Source: Sulfurovum sp. (GTDB lineage Bacteria > Campylobacterota > Campylobacteria > Campylobacterales > Sulfurovaceae). From it: 37,113 nt of DNA. The position numbers were made by a program, and so were the translations under genes. Positions 8,833-18,066 of this stretch are shown here, in pieces. How positions within the stretch are numbered: the stretch's first letter is position 1; each line of letters starts with the position of its first letter. Where the stretch lies: assembly GCA_020721775.1 (NCBI GenBank), contig DYLZ01000008.1:1-37113 (forward strand). Reading direction: 5' to 3'. The notes under the pieces are model-generated. The model did no database searches. It had not been told where the DNA came from and was given only the letters and a program-made list of their open reading frames with translations.

Positions 8833-10145
8833 ATACACACTTTATAGGAATCGGCGGAATAGGTCTTTCAGCATTGGCTAAGTTTTTGGCAAGTGATGGA
8901 GACAATATAAGCGGTTCAGATATCAGACAAAGTGAGATCACAAATGATCTGGCGATAAATTTCCATGCAAAGATAACTATCCCTCACCATGAAGATGCTG
9001 TAATCGGCGCAGATAGAGTTATCTATTCGGCAGCAGTGCGACCAAATAATCCGGAGTTTCAAAATGCAAAAAAACTCGGCATTGATCTGTATTCGAGAAA
9101 AGATGCTTTAAAATTTATATTAGGGGATAAAGAGGTTTATGCGGTAGGAGGAGCACACGGTAAAAGTACAACTTCTGCCATTTTATCTTCTTTGATACCA
9201 AATTCAAATGCGCTAATAGGCGCCATAAGCAAGGAGTTTGGCTCAAATGTAAGACACTTTGACAATAAAAAAGTAGTTTTTGAAGCAGATGAGAGTGATG
9301 AGAGTTTTTTAAATTCAAATCCATATCTGGTAATTGTAACAAATGTAGAGCCTGAGCATATGGAGTATTATAAATATGACGAAGAGAGATTTTATAATGC
9401 CTATAAAAACTTTTTAAGTTTAGCAAAAATTCGCGTTATCAATGCAGAAGATGAATTTTTAAACTCACTTGATATGGAATCGGTCAAACTTTATCCGACA
9501 TCGGATATATCAAATATAGAGTATGTTTTAGTTGATAATAAGCCTTATACAAAATTTATACTAAAAGATCTTGGAAGTTTTGAAGTTTTTGGATTTGGTA
9601 AACATATAGCGCTTGATGCATCTTTGGCAATATTGGCTGCGCTTGAACTTGGAGAAGATCTCGAAGAGATAAGAGATAGACTTAGAAAATACAAAGGTAT
9701 TAAAAAAAGATTTGACATAATTCAAGATAATCAGAACTGTATCGTTGTGGATGATTATGGTCATCATCCGACAGAGATAAAAGCAACCATTGATGCTTTA
9801 AATGTATATAAAAATTTAAGAAATTTAAACAAGTTAAGCGTTATTTGGCAGCCGCATAAGTATAGTAGAACTATAGATAATTTAGCCGGATTTGTTAAGT
9901 GTTTTGAAGGTGTAGATGAGCTTATAATTTTGCCTATTTGGAGTGCAGGGGAACTTGAAGTTGTCATTGATCTTAAGGGGGCTTTTTCTTCTTACGGTCC
10001 TATAATGGCAGACAGAGTTACTAAAGAGGACGGTATAGTAAAAGTTTATAAAGATAACCATATTATAAAAGAGATAAATAGCGGGCTTATTACGGCCTTT
10101 GGAGCAGGCGATATAACATATCAGATCAGAGGGGAGCAACACTAA
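8829..10145 (+). CDS. murC: UDP-N-acetylmuramate--L-alanine ligase
   Basis: HFIGIGGIGLSALAKFL, GGAHGKSTTSAIL, VVDDYGHHPTEIKATIDAL, WQPHKYSRT. Confidence 0.96.
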   Translation: MNTHFIGIGGIGLSALAKFLASDGDNISGSDIRQSEITNDLAINFHAKITIPHHEDAVIGADRVIYSAAVRPNNPEFQNAKKLGIDLYSRKDALKFILGDKEVYAVGGAHGKSTTSAILSSLIPNSNALIGAISKEFGSNVRHFDNKKVVFEADESDESFLNSNPYLVIVTNVEPEHMEYYKYDEERFYNAYKNFLSLAKIRVINAEDEFLNSLDMESVKLYPTSDISNIEYVLVDNKPYTKFILKDLGSFEVFGFGKHIALDASLAILAALELGEDLEEIRDRLRKYKGIKKRFDIIQDNQNCIVVDDYGHHPTEIKATIDALNVYKNLRNLNKLSVIWQPHKYSRTIDNLAGFVKCFEGVDELIILPIWSAGELEVVIDLKGAFSSYGPIMADRVTKEDGIVKVYKDNHIIKEINSGLITAFGAGDITYQIRGEQH

Positions 10146-10148
10146 TTT

Positions 10149-12353
10149 ATGTTTCGTTCCTCTTTGTACAAAAAACTTGATATCGAGGAGTATATAAAAG
10201 GCTTTAAAAATTTTTTAGCAAGAGATAAAGATATTGCAATGATCGGTGATACCAATTTGCATTTTAAATTTATCAAAGAGCTATCCTTGCTGGAGTTTAA
10301 ACCTCCTAAAAATGTTTTAAACTTGAACAATCAGTTAAACAGATTAAAAAAACAGGCAACTCTTTCAATAGATGAAATTTACTCTTTTGTTCAAATCATA
10401 GAGTATTTCAATTATTTAAAAAGCTTAACTCTTCCTCCGTTAGTGTCAAAATGGATAAATGATATCATTGTTCCACCACAAATTAGTAATATTGTAACTT
10501 ATTTTACCGACAAAGGCGAAATTAACAGCCAAAAAGACGAAGAGCTGCTTGGAATTGAAAATGCTATTGCTTCAAACAAAAAAGCCATAAAAGATTCTTT
10601 GTACAATATATTGAGATCATCGCATTTAAGTGAGTTCTTGGTGGATTCGCAAATACATTTTATAAATAATGAAGAGACGCTTTTGGTAAGAGGCGGATTT
10701 TCCAATGCCATAAAAGCAAGCGTTATTGCCAGAAGCAGCAGCGGATTTTTTTATATACTGCCACAAAGTCTAAGCGACCTAAAGGCTAAGGAATCAGCTC
10801 TTATAAGTCAAAAAGAGCTCATTATACTAAGATATTGCAAAGATTTTTCATCCATTATGAGCGAAAATGAAAGATTTTTGTCATTCATAAACAGAGAGTT
10901 CGATAGATTTGACCATTATCAGGCAAGAATATTTTTTGCAAAGTCAAAAGATTATGAGTTTGTTTTGCCGCAAAAAACCAACAAGGTGATACTTAGTGAT
11001 TTTGCTCATCCGGCACTTTTGGATCCTGTGCCGATCTCACTCTCTTTTGATAAAAAGATATTGCTTATAACAGGAGTCAACGCCGGCGGTAAAACAATGC
11101 TTTTAAAATCAATTTTAAGCGCAGTATTTATGAGCAAGTATCTACTCCCCTTTAGGTGCAATGTAGCAAAAACGCATATAGGTCATTTTGATATCATTGA
11201 TGCCATTATAGACGATCCGCAAAGCGTAAAAAATGATATATCGACATTTGCAGGAAGAATGGTTGAATTTGCAAAGCTTTTTGATAAAAAAAACGCAATT
11301 ATAGGAGTAGATGAGATAGAACTTGGTACAGATAGTGATGAAGCAGCGAGTCTGTTTAGGGTATTGCTTGAAGAGTTATCCAAAAAAGATATCTATTTTA
11401 TAGTAACGACACACCATAAAAGATTGGCTTATTTGCTTGCTCCAAATAAAGAGACAGGACTTATTGCAGCGCTATTTGATGAAGAAAAAAGGATTCCTAC
11501 TTATACTTTTTTAGAGGGCAGTATCGGTAAAAGTTATGCATTTGAAACTGCTTTAAGATACGGCATACCAAGAGATATTGTATCAAAAGTTGTAAAACTT
11601 CACGGTGAAGACAAAGAGCGCTTAAATGAACTCATAGAAAATCAAGCAATGCTTGAACTTAAAATGAGACAAAAGCTTGAAGATATAGATGCAGAACGCC
11701 AAAAATTAGAAAGAGAACATAAAAATCTTATAGAATTGGAAGAAAAGCTCAATAAAGAGTTTGAAAACCAAAAAACAAATCTTGAAGTTGCATATAGAGA
11801 TGCTCTGTATAAAGCGCAAGAAGCATTAAAACAACATGAATCAAAAGAGGGTAGAAGGCTGCTAAATGATGCAAACAAAATACTTCAACCTCTAAAACAA
11901 AAAAAGACAAAACCGATAGAGGCTTTAAGAGAAGGAGATAGGGTAAAATATCGCTCCCATAAAGGAACGGTACTCTCTATAACCGGCGATTATGCGACAA
12001 TAGATGTTGATGGGCTAAAGATCAAAGTTGATTTGGCAAATCTGAGAAAGATAAGCGATGAAGAAAAAAGCGTTAAACCAAAAAAACCACCGAAAGTTGT
12101 GGCTACGGTTGAGAAAGGAAGTGCGGCTGTTTCTGTGAAGCTAATAGGAATGTTTGGAGATGAAGCTATAGACAAATTAGATAGGTTTATATCTGACGCT
12201 CTTGTGCATAATTTTAGTGAAGTTCAAGTTATACACGGAGGAGGAGCAGGGATACTGGCAAAGTTGGTAGGCGAATTTTTAAAAAATCATCCGAAAATAA
12301 AAAAATTTTACAGAATGCCCGGCAATTTAGGCATAACGGTAGTTGAACTTTAG
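10149..12353 (+). CDS. mutS2: MutS2-family ATPase/endonuclease with C-terminal Smr domain
   Basis: ITGVNAGGKTMLLKSIL (Walker A), VDEIELGTDSDEA, Smr-like VIHGGGAGILAKLVGEFLKNHPKIKKFY. Confidence 0.93.
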   Translation: MFRSSLYKKLDIEEYIKGFKNFLARDKDIAMIGDTNLHFKFIKELSLLEFKPPKNVLNLNNQLNRLKKQATLSIDEIYSFVQIIEYFNYLKSLTLPPLVSKWINDIIVPPQISNIVTYFTDKGEINSQKDEELLGIENAIASNKKAIKDSLYNILRSSHLSEFLVDSQIHFINNEETLLVRGGFSNAIKASVIARSSSGFFYILPQSLSDLKAKESALISQKELIILRYCKDFSSIMSENERFLSFINREFDRFDHYQARIFFAKSKDYEFVLPQKTNKVILSDFAHPALLDPVPISLSFDKKILLITGVNAGGKTMLLKSILSAVFMSKYLLPFRCNVAKTHIGHFDIIDAIIDDPQSVKNDISTFAGRMVEFAKLFDKKNAIIGVDEIELGTDSDEAASLFRVLLEELSKKDIYFIVTTHHKRLAYLLAPNKETGLIAALFDEEKRIPTYTFLEGSIGKSYAFETALRYGIPRDIVSKVVKLHGEDKERLNELIENQAMLELKMRQKLEDIDAERQKLEREHKNLIELEEKLNKEFENQKTNLEVAYRDALYKAQEALKQHESKEGRRLLNDANKILQPLKQKKTKPIEALREGDRVKYRSHKGTVLSITGDYATIDVDGLKIKVDLANLRKISDEEKSVKPKKPPKVVATVEKGSAAVSVKLIGMFGDEAIDKLDRFISDALVHNFSEVQVIHGGGAGILAKLVGEFLKNHPKIKKFYRMPGNLGITVVEL

Positions 12354-12372
12354 ATTTTATCACATTTTGATA

Positions 12373-12383
12373 TAATTATCTTA
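12373..12383 (+). promoter_or_regulatory. Putative -10 element (GATATAATTAT)
   Basis: TATAAT-like motif upstream of the 12401 ORF, with AGGAG ribosome site following. Confidence 0.35.
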
Positions 12384-12400
12384 ATATTTAGGAGTATGTA

Positions 12401-12985
12401 ATGGATATAAAAGAGATAAAGCAGTATGCAAAAGATGAGCTTAGCAGTGATGAAAAATTGCTTGAGAGTGTTTTGAAATTTGAAACAATATATAACAAAC
12501 ACAAGGCTAAATTATTCATAGTATTAGCCTTTGTGGCTTTATCGATAATTGCTTTTTGGGGTTACAATGAATATAAGGAATATAAATACGAAAAAGCAAA
12601 TGAAGCATTGATGAAATTGATTGAAAATCCTGATGATAAGGGGGCAATAGAGTCATTAAAAAGCAATAATAAAGCTCTTTATAATCTGTATAGTTATCAT
12701 ATGGCATCTGCAAAAAATGATACTAAAAGATTGCAAGAACTTAGCGGTTTGGAAGATAAATTGATTGCTGATCTTAGCAAATATACACTTGGTATTATAG
12801 AAAATAAGCCTGTTGATTCAGAGTATTATCATGATCTAAGTTTAATAATGCAAGTCAATGATGCAATATCAAAAAGAGAATATCAAAAAGCAAAAACTAT
12901 TTTAGACTCTATATCCCAAAATTCACCACTAATCAATATTGCAACACTATATAAACACTATACTTTAAGCGGTGTAAAAAGATAA
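12401..12985 (+). CDS. Membrane-anchored hypothetical protein (single N-terminal TM, tetratricopeptide-like helices)
   Basis: 194 aa; hydrophobic segment LFIVLAFVALSIIAFWGY; helical repeats after it; AGGAG upstream. Confidence 0.75.
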   Translation: MDIKEIKQYAKDELSSDEKLLESVLKFETIYNKHKAKLFIVLAFVALSIIAFWGYNEYKEYKYEKANEALMKLIENPDDKGAIESLKSNNKALYNLYSYHMASAKNDTKRLQELSGLEDKLIADLSKYTLGIIENKPVDSEYYHDLSLIMQVNDAISKREYQKAKTILDSISQNSPLINIATLYKHYTLSGVKR

Positions 12986-12995
12986 TCCTAAAAAA

Positions 12996-13826
12996 ATGAA
13001 CAATGAACTGCTTTTGTTATTTGAGGAATATTTAAGCATTTCAAAAATGCTTGGTTCAAATACTACAAGTTCATATCTCAGAGACTTATCCTCTTTGCAG
13101 GAATTTATAGGAGATAAAAGTTTGACGACGCTTGAAATGGAAGATGTTATAGGGTTTTTGTCTCAATTTTCCAATAAGCGAACATTAAATAGAAAACTTT
13201 CATCCATCAATACATTTTTTAAATTTTGTCATGAGTATAATTTTGAGCATTCCAAGATATCTTTACCTATGTCAAAATTGCCAAAAAATCTTCCCAAATA
13301 TCTTTCGTATGAAGAGATTATGAACAGTATAAAACTTATAGACAAAACCACGCAGAGCGGACTTAGAGATTATGCTCTTATTTTATTTTTATATGCAAGC
13401 GGATGCAGGATAAGCGAAGCATTGAATGCCCAAAAAACTGATATTGTTGACGGGTGGCTAAAGATTCGTTTTGCAAAAGGAGAAAAAGAGAGAATGGTTC
13501 CGCTAGCACCCATTGCCCTAGATGCCCTAAATGAATATCTGAAACATCATGATATGCGAAACAGTTTCTTGTGGTTAAATTACAAAGGCGAAAAACTTAG
13601 CCGCATAAGCGCATTTAAGATAGTTAAAAAGTATCTTGGAGTATCACCCCATGTGCTTCGCCACTCTTTTGCTTCATCGCTCATTATTGGCGGCGCAGAT
13701 CTGCGTGTCGTCCAAGAGCTTTTGGGACATAGTTCGCTTGTAACAACTCAAATTTACACGCATATTCAAAAGCAAAATCTAGCTGACACCATAAGGGCTT
13801 TTCATCCTCTAAGGGCTACATTATGA
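12996..13826 (+). CDS. Tyrosine recombinase/integrase, Xer family
   Basis: 276 aa; catalytic residues in YASGCRISEAL, HVLRHSFASSLIIGGADLRVVQELLGHSSLVTTQIYTHI. Confidence 0.92.
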   Translation: MNNELLLLFEEYLSISKMLGSNTTSSYLRDLSSLQEFIGDKSLTTLEMEDVIGFLSQFSNKRTLNRKLSSINTFFKFCHEYNFEHSKISLPMSKLPKNLPKYLSYEEIMNSIKLIDKTTQSGLRDYALILFLYASGCRISEALNAQKTDIVDGWLKIRFAKGEKERMVPLAPIALDALNEYLKHHDMRNSFLWLNYKGEKLSRISAFKIVKKYLGVSPHVLRHSFASSLIIGGADLRVVQELLGHSSLVTTQIYTHIQKQNLADTIRAFHPLRATL

Positions 13827-14164
13827 AAGAGTTAGTGGAGCTGCTGGCAAAAAAAGGAATAGTTTTTAAAAGCCTTAAGAGCATTGATGCATCAAAACTT
13901 AAAAGTAGAAAAAAGATCGATATTTACATTGGTGTTGATTTGAAAAACAGCTACTGCGCTTTATTTCAAATATATAAAAAAAGCAGATTTATAAAAAAAG
14001 ATGCAAATGAAGTCGTTGAATTAGTTCAAAGATTAGAAACATTTAATGAAAGCAAGATAAAATTTAGATATATAATTATCAAGTCGCCGATATGCTCAAA
14101 AGCAAAACTGTTTTTAGAAGAGAATGATTTTAAGGTTGTGGAGAAAATAGATGCTGTTAGCTGA
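13823..14164 (+). CDS. Hypothetical protein
   Basis: 113 aa ORF overlapping both neighbours (xer and coaX) by a few bases. Confidence 0.7.
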   Translation: MKELVELLAKKGIVFKSLKSIDASKLKSRKKIDIYIGVDLKNSYCALFQIYKKSRFIKKDANEVVELVQRLETFNESKIKFRYIIIKSPICSKAKLFLEENDFKVVEKIDAVS

Positions 14165-14771
14165 TATAGGAAATACGCGAGCGCATATATATGACGGTAA
14201 AAGCATTATTCATATTTCTCACGAAGAGGCAATAAAGAGTTATAAAGATAAAGAGTTGTTTTATATCTGTGTCAGTATTGAAACAAAAGAGAAGATAAAA
14301 GAGTTTGCAGACTGGATAGATATATCTGATCATCTTCATATAAAAGGCGAATATGAGACTATGGGCATAGACAGAAAGGCATTATGTCTTAGTCATAAAA
14401 ATGGCGTTTTTGTAGATGCAGGAAGCGCAATTACTGTTGATATTGTAAGTAACGGAGAGTATCAAGGGGGTTTTATACTTCTTGGAATTGATGCTTGGCT
14501 AAAAGCCTATAAAGGCATATCAAATGCTCTTGATGTAGAAATAAACAGGCATTGTTCACTCACGGGCTTGCCAAAAACAACAAAAGACGGCATTAGCTAT
14601 GGTATAATTGCTTCAATAAAAGCCGTTATTGATAGCCAAACATCACATTTACCTCTTTACTTTACCGGCGGAGACGGCAAATGGCTCTCAAAATATTTTA
14701 AAAATAGTATATATGATGAGTTTTTGGTTTTTAAAGGTATGAAAACAGCACTAAAGGAAAATAAATGCTAA
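14151..14771 (+). CDS. coaX: Type III pantothenate kinase
   Basis: LLADIGNTRAHIYDG, VFVDAGSAITVDIVSNGEYQGGFILLG, YFTGGDGKWLS. Confidence 0.9.
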   Translation: MLLADIGNTRAHIYDGKSIIHISHEEAIKSYKDKELFYICVSIETKEKIKEFADWIDISDHLHIKGEYETMGIDRKALCLSHKNGVFVDAGSAITVDIVSNGEYQGGFILLGIDAWLKAYKGISNALDVEINRHCSLTGLPKTTKDGISYGIIASIKAVIDSQTSHLPLYFTGGDGKWLSKYFKNSIYDEFLVFKGMKTALKENKC

Positions 14772-15388
14772 CAATAGCTCTTCCAAAAGGAAGAATTGCA
14801 GATGAAACATTGGAAATTTTTTCTAAAATATTTAATACAAATTTTGCATTTGACAATAGAAAATTGATCTTAGAAGATCATGGATTTAGATTTTTAAATG
14901 TCAGAAACCAAGATGTTCCGACATATGTTGCCCATGGGGCGGCAGATTTGGGTGTAGTTGGGCTTGATGTTATAACAGAGCAGGGTTTAGATATCATAGA
15001 CTTGCTTGATATGCAACTTGGCAAGTGTAGAGTTTCCATTGGTATTAAAAATGAAGATGAGTTCGATTGGAGCAGACCAAATATAAAAGTTGCTTCAAAA
15101 ATGGTAAATATTACGAAAGACTATTTTGCTAAAAGAGCAGTAGGAGTTGAAGTTATAAAGCTTTACGGCTCTATAGAGCTTGCTCCATTGGTTGGATTGG
15201 TTGATGCAATCGTAGATATTGTTGATACCGGGGCAACTATGAGAGAAAATGGACTAAAGGTTGCAGAAGATATTATGCATTCTTCAGCACACTTAATAGC
15301 AAACAATAATAGTTTTTATGCCAAAAAAGGTGATATATTGTCTATTTACGAGAAAATAAAATCTGTAGTAGACGGACATCAAAGTTAA
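14765..15388 (+). CDS. hisG: ATP phosphoribosyltransferase, short (HisZ-dependent) form
   Basis: LTIALPKGRIADETLEIF, ADLGVVGLDVI, DAIVDIVDTGATMRENGL; 207 aa. Confidence 0.95.
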   Translation: MLTIALPKGRIADETLEIFSKIFNTNFAFDNRKLILEDHGFRFLNVRNQDVPTYVAHGAADLGVVGLDVITEQGLDIIDLLDMQLGKCRVSIGIKNEDEFDWSRPNIKVASKMVNITKDYFAKRAVGVEVIKLYGSIELAPLVGLVDAIVDIVDTGATMRENGLKVAEDIMHSSAHLIANNNSFYAKKGDILSIYEKIKSVVDGHQS

Positions 15389-15404
15389 TTATAAAGGAGT
15401 ATAA

Positions 15405-15779
15405 ATGGATGATAAAACTCTTCAAGATCATTTTCAAGATCCAAATAAAAATATTGCTTTAATAGTTTATGGACTGCAACTGATTGGAATATTAACAGCC
15501 GGAATTGCTTTCATTATAGCTATAGTTTTAAACTATATCAAAAAAGATGATGTGATCGGAACTTGTTTAGAGTCGCATTTTGAGTGGCAGATAAGAACTT
15601 TTTGGACGGCTCTTATTTGGAGCGCTATCGGCTTTATTTTGGCAATTACTGTCGTATTGCTTCCTGTTGCTTGGATAATATGGTTTGTTGTAACAGTTTG
15701 GGTAATATATAGAGCTCTAAAAGGCTTGTTAAATTTGCTTGAAAATAAACCTATGCTAATTCAAGCAAAAGTTGCTTAG
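15405..15779 (+). CDS. Small membrane protein, DUF4870-like
   Basis: 124 aa, 3 hydrophobic segments; HFEWQIRTFWTALIW; AAAGGAG upstream. Confidence 0.75.
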   Translation: MDDKTLQDHFQDPNKNIALIVYGLQLIGILTAGIAFIIAIVLNYIKKDDVIGTCLESHFEWQIRTFWTALIWSAIGFILAITVVLLPVAWIIWFVVTVWVIYRALKGLLNLLENKPMLIQAKVA

Positions 15780-15817
15780 TAAATAAAAGTAGATTTTGCC
15801 CATAAAGGGAAAGTTTT

Positions 15818-15866
15818 GTTGATTTGTTATTGTCTCAATTAAAATTGAGAATCAACAACATTTTTT
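15818..15866 (+). terminator. Nested hairpin between convergent genes, possible bidirectional terminator
   Basis: GTTGATT(15818-15824)+CTCAATT(15834-15840) pair with AATTGAG(15843-15849)+AATCAAC(15850-15856); T6 run follows on + strand. Confidence 0.45.
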
Positions 15867-16090
15867 CTATCAACTATATAAGGGATCAATGCAGTTTGTC
15901 TAGCTCTTTTTATAGCTATAGTAACTAGCTCTTGATGTTTTTTGCAGTTTCCTGTAAGGCGTCTTGGCATGATTTTAAATCTCTCGCTTAGCGAAAATTT
16001 TAAACCGTTAACATCTTTATAGTCTATAAAATCAACTTTCATTTCGCAATATTTGCAATGTCTTTTTTTAAATTTTCTTTCTTGTTTCAT
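15839..16090 (-). CDS. rpsR: 30S ribosomal protein S18
   Basis: [68 protein letters not shown]. Confidence 0.97.
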   Translation of the reverse strand: MKQERKFKKRHCKYCEMKVDFIDYKDVNGLKFSLSERFKIMPRRLTGNCKKHQELVTIAIKRARQTALIPYIVDRKNVVDSQF

Positions 16091-16102
16091 ATTTAAGTCC
16101 TT

Positions 16103-16558
16103 CTAAAATGGTATTTCATCATCGTCAATATCGATCTCAGGTATAGTGTGTTCTGCAGAACTTTCTTTTGTCTCTATGCTTTTTTCACTTGCTTTCGCAG
16201 GAGCATAGCTATCTGAGATACCCGCAGACTGATCTCTGCATCCTAGCATTTGAAGTGTTTCTACGGCAATTGCGTGTTTACTTCTTTTGCTTCCGTCTTG
16301 TGCTGTCCATTGCTCAAGAGTCAGGCGACCCTCAACTAAAACTTGGGAACCCTTTTTAAGGTATTGATTGGCTATTTCAGCAGTTCTTCCCCAAAAGGTC
16401 AGATCTATAAACATAGTTTCTTCCTTTTGAGTGCCATCGTTTGCTTTGTATCTTCTATTTGTAGCAATAGCTGTTGTCGCTACTGCTGTACCGCTTGGTA
16501 AATATCTGATTTCAATATCACGAGCCAAATTACCTGCCAATATAACCTTATTAAACAT
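16103..16558 (-). CDS. ssb: Single-stranded DNA-binding protein
   Basis: MFNKVILAGNLARDIEIRYLPSGTAVA, acidic C-terminal tail ending DIDDDEIPF. Confidence 0.97.
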   Translation of the reverse strand: MFNKVILAGNLARDIEIRYLPSGTAVATTAIATNRRYKANDGTQKEETMFIDLTFWGRTAEIANQYLKKGSQVLVEGRLTLEQWTAQDGSKRSKHAIAVETLQMLGCRDQSAGISDSYAPAKASEKSIETKESSAEHTIPEIDIDDDEIPF

Positions 16559-16579
16559 TGAGAGCTCCTTTGTTTTAAA

Positions 16580-17008
16580 TTATTCAGTAACCTCTTGAGT
16601 TACTTCTGCTGCAACTTCTTCTACAACCGCTTCTTTTTTAGGAGCAGCTTCTTTAGAAGTTTTTTCATTTTTGCTTTTATCGATTGAAGCGATCATTTTT
16701 TCAAATTGTGCAACTTCTTTTTTAGAACTATATTTAACAGTTAAAAATTTAATGATATCTTCATTGATCTTTAGATTTCTTTCGATTTCAGCGATTTTGC
16801 TTCCGTCAGCTTTATAATAAAGTACCGTATAGTAACCTCTGTTTTGTTTAGCTACAGTATAAGCCAGTTTTCTCATACCCATATCATCGGTAGCGATAAG
16901 TTCAGCATTTTCTTTTGCTAAAACTTCTTTGATTTTAGCAACTTGTGATGCGATCTCTTGTTCAGTCAAAGTAGGTTTGACAACAAAAAGTGTTTCGTAA
17001 CAATTCAT
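16580..17008 (-). CDS. rpsF: 30S ribosomal protein S6
   Basis: MNCYETLFVVKPTLTEQE...GMRKLAYTVAKQNRGYYTVLYYKADG. Confidence 0.97.
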   Translation of the reverse strand: MNCYETLFVVKPTLTEQEIASQVAKIKEVLAKENAELIATDDMGMRKLAYTVAKQNRGYYTVLYYKADGSKIAEIERNLKINEDIIKFLTVKYSSKKEVAQFEKMIASIDKSKNEKTSKEAAPKKEAVVEEVAAEVTQEVTE

Positions 17009-17088
17009 TTTTTTCCTTTGGTTTTATAGCCCATTGCCTTTATGGCTTTGAGCAAGAATTTTGAATATATATTATACGGCAATATACC

Positions 17089-18066
17089 TTATAAAATATT
17101 TTGCAGTTCTATGAACATAGAGTACAGCAGTGTCTCTTTCTGTGGTGCTGATGCAGATTTTATTTCAAGTTCGCATTGCAGAACATATTCAAAAGCTTTT
17201 AAAAGTTTTGAAGATCTTATGCGGTTTGCCAATGTCGCTTTTTGTTCCTCTATTTTTTTGGGCAGTTTATAGCCAAGAATATTTTGTGAATTTACAGTAC
17301 CGTTTATTTTGATATATGCCTGAAAAAGCAATATTTCATTTAAAAATTTTTGTGTTGCTCTTAGTATGCTGTTGGCATCTTCGCCTGAGTCTAAAAGAGT
17401 ATTTATTTTATTTGGATCTAATTTTTTATTGCAAACATCGATAAAGAGTTTTTCTGCGGAGAGAGAAGTTTGGGGAAAAACCAATTCATTTATATCTTTA
17501 GTCGTTATTTCTCTATTTAGGATATTTAGTTTATCTAGTTCATTGCTGCATAATATCAGGTTGTTACCAAGCATTATTACCAGATATTCAAGCGCATAAG
17601 ATTCTATCTTTAAACCTATATGATTTGCTTTGTTTTGTAATATCATTATCGAATCTCTAATATCCGGTTCAAATAATCTAACTTCAACACTATCGTTGCT
17701 TTTAAATAGTGAAGTGGATGTTTTTATATCTTTTGATGATCCCAAAAAGATATAAAGAAGATAATTGTTTTGACTTTTTTGAGTCATCTCGAGCAGTGAT
17801 TCAAGCTCTTTTTTGGCAATAACTTTTTCCGATTTTATAATCAGAAGATTTGTATTGCCAAAAAGTGAATTTTGGGCAAGATAAGACTTTGCTTTTTCGA
17901 AATCATAATCGTCAAAATAGAGCTTCAATTTATCTTCATTTGCTTGCAGTTTTGTGATATAAAAATTTATATACTGTTCTATCGCATACTGATTTTCACC
18001 GTAAAAAAGAGCCGATTTTGGCAGCCTTGTTTTTAGTATCTGTTCAAATTCTTCTTTGTACATCAA
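17089..18066 (-). CDS. holA: DNA polymerase III subunit delta
   Basis: LPKSALFYGENQYAIEQYI, delta-subunit architecture, adjacent to rnr and rpsF. Confidence 0.85.
   Translation of the reverse strand: MMYKEEFEQILKTRLPKSALFYGENQYAIEQYINFYITKLQANEDKLKLYFDDYDFEKAKSYLAQNSLFGNTNLLIIKSEKVIAKKELESLLEMTQKSQNNYLLYIFLGSSKDIKTSTSLFKSNDSVEVRLFEPDIRDSIMILQNKANHIGLKIESYALEYLVIMLGNNLILCSNELDKLNILNREITTKDINELVFPQTSLSAEKLFIDVCNKKLDPNKINTLLDSGEDANSILRATQKFLNEILLFQAYIKINGTVNSQNILGYKLPKKIEEQKATLANRIRSSKLLKAFEYVLQCELEIKSASAPQKETLLYSMFIELQNIL

Noticed and set aside
12996-13826. Tyrosine recombinase as evidence for an integrated mobile element
   Set aside because: It is embedded in a tight housekeeping operon with no flanking repeats, tRNA or mobile genes; a chromosomal Xer-type role is more likely.
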